DNA of 64,000 bases, taken from NCBI RefSeq assembly GCF_025602895.1, contig NW_026516252.1, forward strand, positions 267,632-331,631, written 5' to 3'. How positions within the stretch are numbered: position 1 is the stretch's first letter; each line of letters opens with the position of its first letter. This document shows, in pieces, positions 25,101 through 36,634 of the stretch. The translations under genes were made by a program, and so were the position numbers. The notes under the pieces are model-generated. The model was not told the DNA's origin. It saw nothing but the letters and a program-made list of their open reading frames with translations, and ran no database searches. The DNA comes from Polychytrium aggregatum (Eukaryota > Chytridiomycota > Chytridiomycetes > Polychytriales).

Positions 25101-25781
25101 CGCACGCACATCATCAAACCGTGGGCGCAGCTTAGTTCATCGCTCTGACATACTCGCGAATTGACCATTCCCCCCCACCCAACTGCCGTCTCTATCCAGG
25201 GCTCGCAATTCTTTGACGAGAAGCTTGGAGCTCTCTGCATGTCGTGGCTGGGCGACTGTGTCTATTCGATCCGCGAGGCGGCCACCACCAACCTGTGCAA
25301 GCTCACCGAGGTCTTTGGCGTCGAGTGGGCCAAGCAGCAGCTCATCCCCAAGATCCTCGAGCGCGCTCACCACCCCAGCTACCTCTACAGGCTGACCACC
25401 CTCTTCACTCTTGCTGTATGTGTCCCGTCCTGCATCTGGGTGTTTCGATAGCCCGCCGGTGCTGCACGTCTCTGATTTGCTGACGGCTGACTCTCTCACT
25501 GACTCCGGCTGGGTGTCTCGTAGAACCTTGCCGCCGTCGTCTCCCCCGAGGTCATCAAGGAGCTCCTCATTCCCACCATCAACGGCCTCTCGACCGACCC
25601 CGTCCCCAACATCCGATTCAATGTCTGCAAAGCTTACGAGATCATCGTGCCCATCCTCAAGAAGACGCCCGACATTGCCCCTCTTGTCGGCGAGCACGTC
25701 AAGCCCGCCCTCGTCAAGCTGAATGAGGATACGGATATCGATGTCCGATACTATGCCAACCGCGCCTTGCTTGTTGTCTAA
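22110..25781 (+). CDS. TPD3: PP2A 65-kDa regulatory subunit A (scaffold)
   Basis: HEAT-repeat scaffold that joins catalytic and B-type subunits of protein phosphatase 2A. Twelve exons: 22110-22281, 22686-22837, 23030-23211, 23476-23542, 23650-23730, 23857-24012, 24124-24238, 24365-24509, 24601-24701, 24845-24966, 25200-25415, 25524-25781. Phases close and give 588 residues (human PR65-alpha has 589). Nearly the whole protein is HEAT repeats: [60 protein letters not shown] and [20 protein letters not shown] are clear examples, with the family's [18 protein letters not shown] and [12 protein letters not shown] segments. The donor after exon 5 (GTTCGA) is weak, but the frame requires it. Start is the only ATG before the first repeat. 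Confidence 0.97.
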
Positions 25782-26521
25782 GGCGCGCTACCGGCTCCGC
25801 CGACACCAGATGTTGATTAGGCTTGAGGTCTGACGCACGTTTGTTGGCGGTCCCGACCGAGAGGTCGCAAGCCGAAAGTATTTGGGATGCAAGAACAAGC
25901 ACCAAGGACATCAACGCATCCACCCACATTTGCGTCTTGTTCATTTGTTGTCCGACCCTGTGTTGTCATCCTCATTCGCCGCTTTCATTCCCGACGACCA
26001 CCTTGTTTCTCGCTTTCCTCGCAATCGAATCATTTCTTCCCCTCCTCGATCTCTCTCCCTCTGTTTGCTCCTGTTTTCTACGCGGCCGTGGTTATTGTGG
26101 TTGTTTCCGTGGCCTGGATGCGGTTTGAATCTCTCCGAGTTGTGATTCCCTCCTTCCCTCCTCCCCAGCCCTCCCCCCCCCTGTTCTCAAACATGCACGC
26201 ACCCTCACGTAAACCGAATATAGCATGATTGATTTACACCTTTTTTTTACCGCAAGCACGATGCCCTCTCATTCAACATCCAGAACGAAACGGGACAGTG
26301 TTCGTTTTCTCTGGCGTCAGAGGCCTGAAGCCTGAAGCCTGAAGCCTGCAGATCATCTGTGGGCTGCCCGTGCGACTGTTCCATTCCTGGTTGACAATCG
26401 TTTGATTTGGGGTTGCGAGCGCCGACGCACCGTCGATGAATGGATGGAGGCTGTTTGGTGGCCAAGCCGGATACGATGATCGTATATCTGACCAGCCACT
26501 GCTGCTCGTCTCCGAAGCACC
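25782..26521. other. Convergent 3' intergenic region
   Basis: Between TPD3 (+) and EXO70 (-). Pyrimidine-rich + strand to about 26200, then a small element copy (26278-26349, listed separately). Confidence 0.5.
26278..26349 (-). repeat. Diverged copy of the Fanzor 3'-end hairpin
   Basis: ATCCAGAACGAAACGGGACA (26278-26297, followed by GT) matches 31972-31993 beside the Fanzor relic with one mismatch in 22 bases. It is flanked, as there, by an arm (TCTGG end at 26314) that can fold back, followed by a GAAGCC-type sequence repeated here about three times (GCCTGAA units, 26323-26345). No transposase frame remains around it. Confidence 0.55.
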
Positions 26522-29500
26522 CTATGCCGAGGCATCGAAGAACTTGTCGATGAGCTGCTCGAGCTGGAATTTGTCGTACTTGATGTACTTGTCGGGATTC
26601 TTGCTGAACTCGCTGTGTTCGTATCTGAAGCATCGCGGCCGCGGATGGATCAGAGCGAAGGCACGGCAGAACCGACAACGAGCAGACCAACCGAGGCGGG
26701 CTGATACAGCGTTGCCCCAGCACTCACTTTTCCAGAAACCGTCCGTAGAACGGCAGGATCACGGCCTTGATGTCTTTGATGAGCTGAGCGCGAAGCTCGA
26801 GATCCGGGACGGCATAGAACTTTTGTGTCTTGTATGCCTCCTCGAGCTCGGTGTTGAACCCCTGGAGTTGCAGTGGCACATGAAGCATTGGCAACGGACT
26901 GCGTTGGTGGATGGTCAGCTCTGGCCCACCTTCCGACACTGCCTCATACCTTGAACTTTTCCTTGATTGTCTCGCGCTGCGATTTGGAGAGGTTCTTTTG
27001 GATTTGGCCGCCCTGGATCACAATGTTGTCCATGAGGCACTCGATGCAGGCCTTCCAGCTATCGACAGGGGAGGTGGAGCAGAGACACATTGCAGACGAC
27101 CACATTAAAAGGCGAGAAGCGAGACGCTGCTCTGGTTTCATTTTTGTTGCCTCGGTTGATTGCGTGGCTGCACATTGCGATGTGTTGTGCGACGCCATAT
27201 CCCGATACTTTGCGAGTGCCTTTCCCCGGCACACTGCATCCGGACTGCCAAGGATACCAGATTGGCCCCTCGCCCTTCACCCTTCTCGCGTATGTACGAA
27301 TCTGCACCTGTCGCGGTAAGCATCCTTCTTGAGCGACACCAGCTTCTCGAACTTGGCCTCGACGTCTGGCCCGACAACTTCGGACAACTTTGAGTTCTTC
27401 AAGTTCTTGGCGATATAGTGGTAGTTGTTGAGCAGGAAGATGGCGGCCAAGGCGCCGCCCTTTTGCTTGTATCCCTTGGATCGGGTTTCCAGACTCTGAG
27501 CCAGTGCCTCAAAGATCTCGACTGCATAGTCGACAAACGACTTTGACTGAGGCGTTTGCAAGATGAATGGAGACGCAGGTGTGAGATGCTAGATGGGCGA
27601 TACCTGTGACTGCATCGGATATGGCGCTCTGTAGAATAGCGGACTCCTTTGCACAGGGTGGCCGAGTCTGATACCCAGTAAGTCCATGCCGCAGCGACAA
27701 ATCATCATCCTTGATGCTTACCAGCGCCTCTTCCAACAGGCTGTCGATGGTGGATGAGTGCTCCAGGAGGCGCTTCAAAATGTTGAGCATCTGATGAATG
27801 GCCCGGTATCAGCGACGCCACATCGAGCAGGATCGAGCCATGGCATACGCCCAGCGGTGATGGTTCAAATACTCCCTTCAATGCACACTCTGTCAGACAC
27901 CTACTCGACTTGTAAGCTCATGCACCGTCCCGTCTGGCGACAAGGCCGGTTGCTTGGATGGATCGCCCTACGATACCAACCCAGGTCAGTACACTGTATA
28001 GACGCTGCAAGCGACTGCGACTCCAGAACCAGCACAATGTCATCCGCAACATTAGTCAATCGATCGAGTCGATCGGCTCTGTGAACCCTCTCGATCGTGC
28101 TCGGTGTGCTCACCTTGATGGTTTCCTTGAACTCCTCGAAAAAGACCACCACGACGGTCTTGGCACAGATCAGGAGCTCGGCGATCTCAGATCCCTTCGA
28201 TCCCGCATACTGGGCGCAGCACAGAGTCGTCAGCCAGGCAGGCCCAAGACATTCTTTGGCAAGTGAGCTTCCGATACGAGGCTATGCACGAAAGCACATC
28301 CGACCACCACTGCGAGCTGGTGCGCTCGATAGGCATTGCAGCCCAGTGACCTACCGCCAACAGACCGTCATACTCCTTCCGTAGCAAAGTCATGGTTTCG
28401 ACAAGATCCAGCAGCAGGAATATATCCTGGAACTCGGACTTTTGGATGCATCGCTTCAGCCGCGCCATCATGGATTCGCCCGAGTCAATAAAGGTATCGA
28501 CCATGGGCGTGATCACCGTCTGAAAGATTTTGGGAGCCTGAGCCTTGGGGAAGAGTCGAGTCACGGCATCTCGCTCGGCCTGCAAGTCGCACGAGGTCAT
28601 AACCAAAGTCACCGAGGTGACTGTGAGTTGGGCGATTGCTCTGTGTTCATAGACCATCCACCCCGAGAACGATACCAGGCCAACTCAGACCTTCATCACT
28701 TTCAGCAAACACCGAAAGTACGTGATATAGGCACCGCTGCCTTTCTGATAGACGGTAAGCTTCTTGTCCGGGGTGTTGGAAGCTGTAGCGAGAGGCTGCA
28801 TGGATTTCTGAAGGTATGACGATCGAATATCGCTGAAGATCTTGACATATTGAGTCACCAAACCCAGTTCCGCTTGGCTGATGGCCGCTAGCTCAGAAGA
28901 TAGCGTGTGGAGCTTCTGCAGATGCTCCTCACTGATCCCGGGGTTGGTGTGATCCAAGATGGTGCTGACGGCAGCGACCCACTTTTGAAAGAGATTGTCG
29001 AGGTTGGTGATGCCTTGCTGAGCGAGCTCTCTCTGGATGCGACGGCAACAGGATCCGAGAAACGGCAGCCATCGAATACATGGGCATCATGGGTAGCGGT
29101 GGAGATGCAAGGACACTCAGTCGGTTTGTGCTGGCGCTGAGATCAGATGTGGCGATCGAACAATAATGCGCTCTTCCGGATGCTGCTGGACCAACACTTG
29201 CCGGACGAGAATGCAGACGACACGCTTACCAGTGCCGTGACGGCCCTCTCGACCGACTTGACCTTGGTCTGGCTCAAAATATCCAGTCCACCCTTGAGCT
29301 TCTGGATGGACTTGATGTATGGCACGACGTCGTACTCGAGAGGCCTGCATGCCGGTCGGGATGGGTCCAAGGGGATCAGATTCCCACGCTCTCTTTGGTT
29401 CGGCGGGCCATACCATTTCCCGTGCTCGGCGACTGGACTCACCCTTTCGAAATGACTCCGTATTCTTGGCTGGCGAGGTCGAAATGCGAAATGATCTTCT

Positions 29501-30056
29501 GGATACCCTGGAGCGACGTGTTGATATCTGCATAACCGATTCTGATCAGCAAGTGCCCCCAGCACCCGCAGCCGATGAGTTGCTCCAGACCATTGTGTCG
29601 GCGACATACTATCATAGAGCTTGGTCAGCTTCGATGTCGACTTGTGGATGGGCAAGATGGATTTTTCGAGTTTGGCGAGCCGCACGTCGAACGACGCCAG
29701 CATGTCCTCCTGCAACGAGATAAGCATGGCTGTCAGAGCCCAGCATCGGCCGGAAAGCAAAGACCACACCACCATCGCCGGCGAGTTGGCAAGCTCATAC
29801 ACCTAAACCTCGTTACCATTCGCTCGGAGACATTGTTTGTCCGGGTGAGACTCTGTTCCAGAAGCTCGACTTCCTGAATGTCCTTAGCAAGCTTGCGCTC
29901 CAGCGTCAAACGGCGCTCCGACTGAGCATCGGTGGCGGGTAAGCTGGACCGAGCGGAGCCGATGAGGTTGATCAGAGATCCGGGCCAGCGACGCACACCC
30001 AAGCTCATCCAGCCGGCATCAGACGCCACTCCGAGCTACCTTCCCAGCTGGACCAT
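26522..30056 (-). CDS. EXO70: Exocyst complex component EXO70
   Basis: Exocyst subunit that helps tether secretory vesicles to the plasma membrane through PI(4,5)P2 and Rho GTPase contacts. Fourteen exons: 30040-30056, 29817-29943, 29610-29709, 29443-29527, 29230-29344, 28691-29032, 28355-28579, 28114-28209, 27905-27952, 27722-27790, 27308-27546, 26950-27058, 26728-26861, 26522-26624. All phases agree; 602 residues (yeast Exo70 has 623). N-terminal coiled-coil: LERKLAKDIQEVELLEQSLT and RLAKLEKSILPIHKSTSKLT. Family landmarks: SPDGTVHELTS (exon 9), FLLNNYHYIAKNLKNSKL, IKEKFKGFNTELEEA and the C-terminus NPDKYIKYDKFQLEQLIDKF. Mini-exons 9 and 10 were placed by these motifs. The start is the short exon MVQLG, which is less certain than the rest. 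Confidence 0.93.
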
Positions 30057-30870
30057 GATACCGATGGATTGTTCAAGGCAAGTTGGTGTATCGAGTAAGT
30101 GGCCGGTGCGTGTCGTTGTGCTCCTCTGTTATCGGGACGTTTGTATTGAAACAGGCCACTTTGATACGCGGACGACTTGCGTGCTGAATGCAGCTGATCG
30201 GCTGCCTGGTTGGATGACGTCGATTGGCGCTCGCCCCGTTGTGATGAACTCGACCGATCACATACACCGATTTTGCTCTTTGCTCTGCGACTTTTCTCCC
30301 TCGTCTGAGGCAGCTGTCGTCTCAACACCACCATTCCCGCTTGGGAAGTCGATCCAACACTCCTTGGACGGACGCCCAGGAAACGATTTGACGCACTTGG
30401 CTGCTGTTGGCCGAGTGCATCTGATCCGATTACGACATGCCTGTGTCCGAATGAGCCGATGTGTCCCATTGTTGTTTCAGCACGCTGTATTGGGTCGGTA
30501 TGGCCGGTCGATGGCCCCTCGATCTGGCATGACTATCCCATGTTGATTTTGCTCGATGCAGGCAGTGCCAAGGGGCTGACGAACAACCAGTACCCCGCCA
30601 TTGCCGCAAATGAATGGGTAACTGGCCGGCCAGGTATCCTCCAGTGGCAAGCTGTAGATGACATGCATATATTGGAGGGACGCTGGAGAGAGGCTGCATA
30701 GAAGCGAATCGGTCGCCCCATTTCATTCTGCGCAGACAGAGTCGCAAAGTACTGTCAAGCAGGACGATGGTATGGGCAGCATTAAGATCAGTGCAAGATG
30801 GCACCAGCGCTGTGGTTGCCACTTCCACTTGGTTCAAACTGTCTCAGACGTGAACGATATGCTGCTGCCG
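30057..30870. other. Intergenic, nothing recognised
   Basis: About 810 bp between the EXO70 start and the RRG7-like stop. Open frames on both strands have no family features. Confidence 0.4.
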
Positions 30871-31659
30871 TTAATTGCTCTCTGGGTCTGGGTCTGGGTC
30901 TGGCCTGAAGATGTCGACTCCCCGGTACTGAACCACAACGCCGGCGCGTTTGGGAGCATCGATGGCACTTGGATGCACTGCGGGCAGCGTGAGGGTGGAT
31001 ATCACCAGATCCGGGATCAAGTTCTGGGCGGCGTGATTCATCTGTAGCGAGTTCAGCGCTGGCTCATCGTCAGGGACAACGACGGCCAGCGCCATGGGCA
31101 GCGGCGACGAGTGGAAAGCCTGTCTCGACAGCGGGGTGAATCCTCTGCTCGAGACGAGGACGCCGAGCGTCCCCTCGGACTCTCGAAGAACCGTCCCTTC
31201 CAGTTCCCGCACGTACTTTGGCGACAGTCGTGTGGCCTCGTTCTTGCACTGGATGATCACTGGCAGCTTGATCACGTTTGTGTCGGCCGGAGAGAACATC
31301 CAGTAACCGCGCAGATCGATGCCCTTGTCGTTGCGCTTGCCGCAGGCCCGGAGATCAAATCCAAAGTGCCTGAGTGTGTTCTGGGTGTCCAGTTCAAACT
31401 GGTGCCCGACAAAATACGGATCTGTCCGCTGCTGGTGATGTGGGTCGGTGGATGGGCGAGAGACGAATGGGCGAGAGACGAACGGCCGAAACGCACAGCC
31501 GGCTTGGGCTGCGGTGGCCGCGATGCGCTTGCATCCGAGGACCAGCATCGCAGACGTGGGCGGTACCGATCTGCGCAAGCCCCGACAGAGCTCGGGATGC
31601 AGTCTGCGACGGGTACGAGCTCGAGCTCGGAGATGAGATCGGGGCCAAGGCTGGGACAT
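30871..31659 (-). CDS. RRG7-like mitochondrial protein with restriction-endonuclease fold (DUF2034)
   Basis: Single-exon ORF, 262 residues. The first 70 residues are rich in Arg, Ala and Ser with no acids, as expected for a mitochondrial targeting peptide. Met38 (31548) is an alternative start. The core reads YFVGHQFELDTQNTLRHFGF, then RNDKGIDLRGYW and LPVIIQCKNE. The D-G-I-D and QCK motifs, spaced as in PD-(D/E)XK nuclease folds, match fungal RRG7/DUF2034 proteins needed for respiratory growth. The tail is a Pro-Asp repeat (RPDPDPDPESN). Whether it cuts DNA is unknown; the family assignment is by motif memory. Confidence 0.75.
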   Translation of the reverse strand: MSQPWPRSHLRARARTRRRLHPELCRGLRRSVPPTSAMLVLGCKRIAATAAQAGCAFRPFVSRPFVSRPSTDPHHQQRTDPYFVGHQFELDTQNTLRHFGFDLRACGKRNDKGIDLRGYWMFSPADTNVIKLPVIIQCKNEATRLSPKYVRELEGTVLRESEGTLGVLVSSRGFTPLSRQAFHSSPLPMALAVVVPDDEPALNSLQMNHAAQNLIPDLVISTLTLPAVHPSAIDAPKRAGVVVQYRGVDIFRPDPDPDPESN

Positions 31660-31799
31660 GTTGGACCGGCACTATGAAAAAAGTTCTTGTTAAAAAAATG
31701 AGCGAGAACGAAAAAACGCGCTCTCGGAGCCACCTCGGTCGGCGAGAAGAGCAGTCTCTGGCGAGAGACCCCCGAGGGAAGGCGAGAAGCCTCTCGCCG

Positions 31800-31837
<38 letters not shown>

Positions 31838-31992
31838 TGCACAAGGGAGTCAACCACCTCCCATCACCATCCCAAGAGGGATGGCAACCCCGAAGTGGAC
31901 TGCCCAGAATATGGGCGACCCGGCATCCACTGTCAAAATGCACAAGGAACAGTGCAAGATACTTACAGTCTATCCAGAAAGAAACGGGACAG
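31660..31992. other. Intergenic, contains CA microsatellite
   Basis: About 330 bp between the RRG7-like start and the Fanzor relic stop; upstream region of the RRG7-like gene. Confidence 0.4.
31801..31835. repeat. (CA)17 microsatellite
   Basis: Uninterrupted CA dinucleotide tract of 35 bases, next to the 3' side of the Fanzor relic. Confidence 0.97.
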
Positions 31993-32003
31993 TCACTTTC
32001 TGG
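31972..32003 (-). repeat. Hairpin at Fanzor 3' end
   Basis: CCAGAAAG (31974-31981) and CTTTCTGG (31996-32003) form a perfect 8-bp inverted repeat overlapping the last codons and stop of the relic. TnpB/Fanzor guide RNAs overlap this end of their genes, so it may be part of a former guide-RNA or transposon end (inference). Confidence 0.6.
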
Positions 32004-32910
32004 TTTCTGAAGCCCGCTGACTGACTTGTAGGCCCAGCGGGTAGGCCGTGGCATTGCACTCCTGTCTTCGTCGGCAATCGCTTTGTTTTGTTGGTTTGGG
32101 AAGCATGGTCTTGAATACACCCGGTCGATCTCCTGTGGCGATGATCGACTGGCATACCGAGATCATGTTCCTGGCTGCATTGATGTCTCGATCACACAGC
32201 GTATGGCAGCTTGCACAGCTCCGGACAAAGTGTGGTTTCTCGATATCAAGATGCTCGGGTGACTCGAGTCGCTTGGCTTCCCGACAATGTGAGCACACCT
32301 GGGATGTGTTGAACTCGTTCACCGAGCACACATGGATCTTGGAGACGGATCGGTCTGGTGGTCGTCTCTGGTGGTGGTGGAACTGCTCAAAGTACTTGGC
32401 GAACCTGAGTCTCCTGGGACTGGATGCGTATCCCTTCCCCTGTTTCCAGGATGCATTCCCAAAGGCAATCACCACCTCGGTCTCCTTTGGTGCCTGGTCG
32501 ATGACTTGCTTGCACATCTCGTGGACGGTGCGCTGTCGCTTGCTGTGGAGATCGAGTCGCTTGAATCGCCGTCGCCGGGTCAGGCTGAAGTACAGCTGTT
32601 TGTCCAGCATGTCTCCATCGAACACATGGCGAATGTATAACAGGAAGGGATCCATCCCAGGGATCTTGGGACTTGGTGTGGCACTCATCCAGTCCTGCAG
32701 ACCAAGGATCTTGTGGGTGCTCTGGATCCACTTGGTCGCCTGGGTGGTGCCTTTCGCTTGAGGGGAGCCATCTGGCGAGAAAATAGCGACGATGGCTGGT
32801 TCTGCCCTTGGGGAAGAAAGAATCTCCTCAAAACCAGCGCATTTTGGGCTGGCAGCGACACTGCGCAGTGGCGTCCTTGATTCGGATCCAGAAACGCATC
32901 GCTCGCTCAA
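31993..32910 (-). pseudogene. Fanzor (eukaryotic TnpB-like RNA-guided nuclease) relic, N-terminus missing
   Basis: A 305-codon open frame. Residues from about 40 on resemble Fanzor/TnpB C-terminal halves: GTTQATKWIQSTHKI, RFKRLDLHSKRQRTVHEM, a RuvC-II-like strand VVIAFGNASW, EFNTSQVCSHC, then a second zinc pair RSCASC and the RuvC-III motif CDRDINAARNM with its aspartate. No RuvC-I D-P-G-type motif is seen in the frame or just upstream, and the ORF is shorter than usual for the family. In the RuvC-II strand the expected acidic residue is absent or replaced (GNAS). I call it a truncated, probably inactive copy. Upstream exons at 32950-33450 cannot be excluded. Confidence 0.75.
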
Positions 32911-34507
32911 TCAGTGGGAAGACATCTTGTCAAGGTGAGTCTTGCCTGATAGCCAAACGATCATGTCATCTCGCTGACACACAGCCACGCTTGACTAGGT
33001 TTCCAACCAGAGAGATTCAGATGGTGGTGGTTCTTGTCCGCAATCGGAGTGGAGCTTCCAACAATGATACAATTGGTCATTCCTCCACACCAATCGCCCA
33101 CCTTCGCGCCGACACAATCGGCGCCGAGCGGGCGGACTTGACGGCGAGGGCGAGAGGACGAGGAAGCGGGGGAACGAGAGAGCGAGAGAGGCATCAAGAG
33201 ACGAGAGATAAATAGCCGCCCGTCGCTCGGGACATTGCTCAACATCAGTCCCCCGAGACGATCCAACAAGCACCAGTCCATCGCAATGAAGCACACAACT
33301 CTTCCATCGCCGAAACCAGCTTGACCAATACTGCTGGTGAGGTATTCATGGCTTTGTCGATTGCACAAAGTGATACGATGAGCTGCCACTCACGGCTGAG
33401 TGATGAAGCAGCAGAGCTCACTATAGGTCCCGACTGCACTTCAACCAGCCCACGATGGACGAAATGAGGTATGTGGAGGACGACTATTCGATCGCATGGC
33501 TTCCAGATCGTTATCACTGCAAATCAGCTTATGAGAACCACTTCCTCATCCCCACACCCTTGTTTCCCTCCCTGTTTGGCTGGCTATCAGGTTCGCTGGA
33601 AAAGGTAAGTTCCGTTGATTGTGCCGCTGATCAGTTTGCTCATATTGCTGGCATCTGACCACCTCTTCCCATCGCCGATCTGCATTTGGACATGATGAAC
33701 CAGATTCCGACGATCGATCAGGACGACGACCCGAGGTAGGAAGTGGGCGAGGACGACGGCGAGGACGATGGCGAGGGCGGTGATTTGGATCGGACGAGCG
33801 GGATGATCACGGCGGCGATGTTTGGAGCGCCGCGGGACGATGACCACCGGTGGTGTCCTCGATTGGTTCGCTGCGGGGATCATGAAGCGGAGGCAATGAA
33901 CTGGTGGGGGAACGGAGGACCCGAGTTTGGATGGACGAGGGGCTTGGGGGGCGACCAATGGAAATGGAAGCGGAATATAAATGAATGAAACCAAAAGAAC
34001 CACTGTTGTCTACATTGGAGCCGGCTGGAGCCGGATGGGAGGGAAGAAACAATCCAGAATGCATCCAGGATCGAATGCATTCTGCGCAGCATGTAACACG
34101 TGATAAAGTACTTCTGGGCAAATGCCGAGGATCTGGTGCCCACCACCGTCAATCGGCTCAAGGTGATACCAAATGCCGTCAACCGACCATGGGCGGATTC
34201 CAACTTTTGCTGCGCCATATCCAACGTGACTTTCAGGTGACCGAGATGAGCAGCCGCGAGGGGGACGGAAAAAATTGATAGTGGGCAGCTGGACAGGGCC
34301 GATCACTCCCGGCTGGCTGCGCCACGCGGCCATGTCCTGCGATTCGCCACAGACTTTTTTTCGTTTTCGCGGGCATGTCGTTCGGTGTTGTTTGCTGTCG
34401 TTCGGTGTCGTTCGGTGTTGTTTGCTGTCGCTGATCATCGCCGCCTCGATCTCGATCACCTTCCCCTGCGATATCGACCGAATCCGTCTCTGTGCTGAGG
34501 ATCCACC
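32911..34507. other. Intergenic, no gene recognised
   Basis: About 1.6 kb between the Fanzor relic and the uS17m gene. It could include decayed 5' parts of the Fanzor element. The - strand frame at 33587-34003 is opposite an acidic GAGGACGACGG repeat and looks like a shadow. A GTTCGGTGTTGTTTGCTGTC duplication lies at about 34378-34430, just upstream of the next gene. Confidence 0.45.
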
Positions 34508-35155
34508 ATGAGCAGTGCCATCGCCCGTCTCGTTGCCCTGTCGAAGGAGCGCGCCCCCGTCGCCAACGTGCTGTTTGGCGAGGTCGTCGGCACCAAGATG
34601 CAAAAGACCGTCAAGGTCCGGGTCGCCAACACCAAGATGCACCCGATCATCCAAAAAGTAGCTGTCTAGTATGCCGCCGCTTTCCGATTGCAGCACCGCG
34701 GGAATGCTGCCTGCGATCTTGGGCACGTCCACGGCTTCATGGAGGAGGCAGCTGCGTTTCCGATTGCACATCCGATCTGCTTCCACTTGGCGACTCCCCC
34801 TTGGACAACTGGATGGATTGATCTGGTCACTCTGAGCACACGCTAACGCTATCTGCTTTGGCCTGCGTGCGTCCTCCCGCCATCCACTCGCCCTCAGCCC
34901 GTCACCATCCATCGCAACGTCTTTGCCCACGACGAAACCGAGCAGTGTGTCGTCGGCGACTACGTCCGCATCGATCATTGCCAGCAAAAGAGCAAAAACA
35001 AACACTACACCCTCGGCGAAATCGTCCTGGCTGCAAAGCGGGCACAGGACTCGACAGGCAAGCTGCACACCCAGCGGGTCCACCGCGGCGACCTCACCAG
35101 GACCAGCCCGCTCTTCCAGCAGTTCTCCGACGATGCTCATTCGCAGTCGTCATAG
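34508..35155 (+). CDS. Mitochondrial 37S ribosomal protein uS17m (MRPS17-like)
   Basis: Two exons, 34508-34657 and 34898-35155, phase 0, 135 residues. The first exon has FGEVVGTKMQKTVKVRVANT, the OB-fold signature of uS17 (GxVVxxKMxKTVxVxV). The second has FAHDETEQCVVGDYVRIDHC and SKNKHYTLGEIVLAAKR, corresponding to the conserved H/D-E..C..GD.VRI..C strands. The protein lacks the extension typical of cytosolic uS17 and looks mitochondrial. Start context CCACCATGA is strong. Confidence 0.9.
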
Positions 35156-35396
35156 AGGCAGCCGTGGTCGCTCCTATCCACGCACTCTGCATCTTCGCCG
35201 TCCGCGCCGGCAATCGCTGTCCCGACTGACCTGCCGACCGGATGAAGTACCTTGCCCAACCGTTTTGTTTCCATTCACGAACGCCGCACATCCAATACAA
35301 TCCGCAGACCTGCGCTGCATCTCGCCAACAATCACACCAACCCATGATCGTGCCGTGTTGGATCTTGCTGGCAAGGGAGGCATGACGAGTGCAAGG

Positions 35397-36634
35397 CTAT
35401 CGACCACGGGCCTGCAGCCAGTCAATCAACCAATGCTCGGCCCTGCGGATCTGTTGAGGGATGGAGTCAGCAACGAGCCCTCGGTCATGTCATGCTTGAT
35501 CCCCAACAGGTCCTCGATCCACCACCCCGACTCTCATCCCTTGCTTAGATTACTCGGCCGCGTCGCATCCCAACACCCACCATTGCTGCGAGCCGGTTGT
35601 CGCCCTGTGTCGTGACGATCTTGCGAGTGAGGATTGTCAGGTTGCCATTCAGATTTCCAAAGACCACATCCGTGAGCAGGCGGTCGCCAACGACGGCGAT
35701 TTGCGACGGCGGCAGTCCGAGGTGCTGCGTCAACTCTTCGCCACCCAGCGGCTTCTTGATCCGATGTCGGAGAACATGCACACCTGTCGCCGGGCAAAAG
35801 TCAGCATACATGAGCCAGGAACCGTCCAATGCTATCGCATGGCATCGAGCAGCGGGTGTCGTTGAGGAACTGTTTCTGACGGGATGCGTTTGTTTCCGTA
35901 CCAAGCGCTGCCTCGACTCGCTCGGCCTGAGATCCGGATGCCAACGAGGCAGGTTGGAACGTGCACATGGCCACAGTCGCAAGGGATTAGACTCGGACTG
36001 GTTGCTGCTCGCCAGCATCGCTGCGTCTGGATGCTTTGCGGATCCATAGGATCGATCGTGCCGTGCCGTGTTGTGAAATGCCAGCGTTCCTGACGCACCT
36101 CTCTGGAGCCGACATCGTCGGGAGTTCCTGCCGAGTTGGAGACGATCACGATCCGATGCTTGCCAAAGACCTCCTTGCATGTGTTCCAAGCATCCTGGAG
36201 CGACCAGCAGCAAAGGATAGGTTATAGCTCTCGACGGCCATATCAAGATCCGCCGGCTGCTGTGGAGATCGGCGAGATGTATCCTCCGGATCAAGGTAGA
36301 AAACCAAGCGGTACCTGGAATGGCGGATGAATCTCGTTTTGGTATGGGGCCGTCAGGGTGTTGTCCTTGTCAAAGGCGATCGCTCGGATGCCCCGCTCGT
36401 CTTTCAGATCCTTGAAATTGATGGATCGCAGATCTGGCAGGTCTATTGTGATCAGCGACGCATCGAGTGGGAGGCTGGGGCCGCTGGTATGACCGACAGG
36501 GCTGAATTGACAGCGATTGCCCACTGGCTACCAACATCCATACCATCGACAACGATGTTGGGTACGACGAGCGAGGGCCGGGCGAGAACCCTGAATGCCG
36601 TTGCGATTCCAGCAAGATTCAGACTCTGGACCAT
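35397..36634 (-). CDS. GEP4: Mitochondrial phosphatidylglycerophosphatase GEP4
   Basis: HAD-family phosphatase that dephosphorylates phosphatidylglycerol-phosphate at the inner mitochondrial membrane in cardiolipin synthesis. Exons: 36544-36634, 36315-36442, 36099-36194, 35902-35926 and one ending near 35545. Seen: N-terminal LNLAGIATAFRVLARPSLVV, motif I AFDKDNTLTAPY (nucleophile D), motif II IVIVSNSAGT, motif III HRIKKP, motif IV VVGDRLLTDVVFGN. The last frame reads to a stop at 35545, but a weak donor after LAAM (GTGGGT) and a downstream - strand segment HWLIDWLQARGR ending 35397 look like the usual C-terminus, so I extend the gene to there; that last exon is uncertain. Confidence 0.9.

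Noticed and set aside
33587-34003. - strand 138-codon frame with a hydrophobic stretch
   Set aside because: Opposite an acidic GAGGACGACGG repeat; the hydrophobic stretch is a by-product of that repeat.
34010-35140. 376-codon - strand open frame
   Set aside because: It lies opposite the two uS17m exons and their intron; no family features, and the + strand has a clear ribosomal protein.
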